Assembly: GCA_030016455.1 (NCBI GenBank)
Contig: JASEJH010000013.1
Span: 1,117 to 15,047, forward strand
Direction: 5' to 3'
DNA: 13,931 nt
Origin: Thermoanaerobacteraceae bacterium
GTDB taxonomy: Bacteria; Bacillota; Desulfotomaculia; Desulfotomaculales; Ammonificaceae
Shown here: positions 13,490 through 13,931 of the stretch, one piece after another
Layout: every line of letters begins with the position of its first letter
How positions within the stretch are numbered: position 1 is the stretch's first letter
Translations under genes and position numbers: made by a program
Notes under the pieces: generated by a model
What the model was told of the DNA's origin: nothing
What the model saw: the letters and a program-made list of their open reading frames with translations, nothing else
The model's database searches: none

Positions 13490-13505
13490 CAAAATCACTA
13501 TTCAA
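13476..13505 (-). promoter_or_regulatory. Candidate promoter of the glt operon
   Basis: On the minus strand -35 TTGAAT (13500-13505) and -10 TATTAA (13476-13481) are 18 bases apart. It lies in an AT-rich patch between the glnA terminator and the glutaminase gene. The leader to 13298 would be about 170 bases and contains a small hairpin (13366-13378, caggc/gcctg). No gene is supported in 13299-13594. Confidence 0.4.
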
Positions 13506-13526
13506 AAACGAATTTAAGCACCGGGG

Positions 13527-13558
13527 ATAAAGGACGACCAGGCAACCCTGGTCGTCCT
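13527..13558 (-). terminator. Hairpin terminator after glnA
   Basis: A perfect 12-bp stem (13531-13542 aggacgaccagg with 13547-13558 cctggtcgtcct, loop caac) lies 36 bases after the glnA stop. On the minus strand the stem ends in T and is followed by TTAT, so the U-tract is short but the stem very stable. It should end or strongly attenuate glnA transcription before the glt genes. Confidence 0.65.
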
Positions 13559-13594
13559 ACTCTTCCAAATGTTCTTTAATCTGCCGGTTAAGCT

Positions 13595-13931
13595 TTAATA
13601 CTTGGTCAGATAAGTACTGATCTCCCAAGGGTGAACCCGCGTCCGGTATTCGTCCAACTCTTTCAACTTGGCCTCCATAAACTTCTCGTAAATGTGTGGC
13701 CCCAGAGCATCTTTAACCACTTCGTCCTTTGCCAATTCTTCTAAAGCCTCGGCCAGCGAACCCGGCAGACAATCAATACCCAGGGCCGCGCGTTCCTCCG
13801 CCGTAAGGTGGTAAATGTTCTTATCCACTGCCGGCGGCGGTTGAATCTTATTCTTTACCCCGTCAAGACCGGCTTTGATGATTGCCGCCAGCGCCAGGTA
13901 CGGGTTGCACGAAGGATCAGGGCTCCGGAGC
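13595..13931 (-). CDS. glnA: Glutamine synthetase type I, C-terminal part
   Basis: The last 111 residues of glutamine synthetase run off the right edge, so the start is missing. The enzyme makes glutamine from glutamate, ammonia and ATP. The visible part begins LRSPDPSCNPYLALAAIIKAG, the conserved active-site arginine segment of GSI, then KNKIQPPPAVDKNIYHLT, and ends VHPWEISTYLTKY, the usual C-terminus. The residue at the adenylylation-loop tyrosine position (NIYHL) is Tyr, but Firmicute-type enzymes also have it without being adenylylated, so regulation cannot be read from this. It lies upstream of the glt genes in the same direction, together forming a GS-GOGAT locus, although a terminator separates them. 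Confidence 0.95.
   Translation of the reverse strand, partial: LRSPDPSCNPYLALAAIIKAGLDGVKNKIQPPPAVDKNIYHLTAEERAALGIDCLPGSLAEALEELAKDEVVKDALGPHIYEKFMEAKLKELDEYRTRVHPWEISTYLTKY

Noticed and set aside
1..13931. CRISPR array, tRNA, rRNA or insertion sequence
   Set aside because: No spaced direct repeats, no cloverleaf or rRNA signature, and no transposase-like frame was seen.

Overview
All recognisable genes lie on the minus strand, so the window reads right to left. Dense iron-sulfur redox proteins, strong AGGAGG-type ribosome binding sites, a GC-rich base composition and an archaeal-style split glutamate synthase suggest an anaerobic, probably thermophilic Gram-positive bacterium (Clostridia, Desulfotomaculum/Moorella-like). 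That placement is inference from gene style, not a database match.

Right part (13931 to 8115): a GS-GOGAT nitrogen assimilation locus. The end of glutamine synthetase (glnA) is followed by a perfect hairpin terminator. A promoter-bearing gap with a GlnR/TnrA-like palindrome comes next, then glutamate synthase in three pieces. These are a glutaminase subunit (GTG start, N-terminal Cys), a ferredoxin-FMN synthase subunit, and a GXGXG domain fused to a GltD-like FAD/NADPH reductase with a cysteine-rich ferredoxin tail.

Middle (8114 to 5640): a 631-base gap holds a candidate terminator for the glt operon, a near-consensus promoter and two tandem intrinsic terminators. They lie well upstream of a second, stand-alone FMN-binding glutamate-synthase-like protein. 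This gene is followed by a small two-cluster ferredoxin and a strong terminator.

Left part (5639 to 754): after a hairpin-rich leader come nuoE-like, nuoF-like and a large NuoG/formate-dehydrogenase-like gene, tightly packed as one operon. The large subunit looks like a molybdopterin formate dehydrogenase, but its catalytic Cys/Sec position is Ser338 and the substrate-binding Arg position is Leu531. It is therefore probably not a formate dehydrogenase. A separate ilvN (acetolactate synthase regulatory subunit) with its own promoter ends the window.

Taken together, glnA plus split GOGAT would assimilate ammonia using NADPH and/or ferredoxin. The most intriguing part is the neighbouring set of glutamate-synthase-like flavoprotein, ferredoxin, NAD(H)-type diaphorase (NuoEF) and degenerate formate-dehydrogenase-like subunit. 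It may form an undescribed NAD(P)H/ferredoxin-linked oxidoreductase, possibly tied to glutamate metabolism; this is a hypothesis from gene order and motifs.
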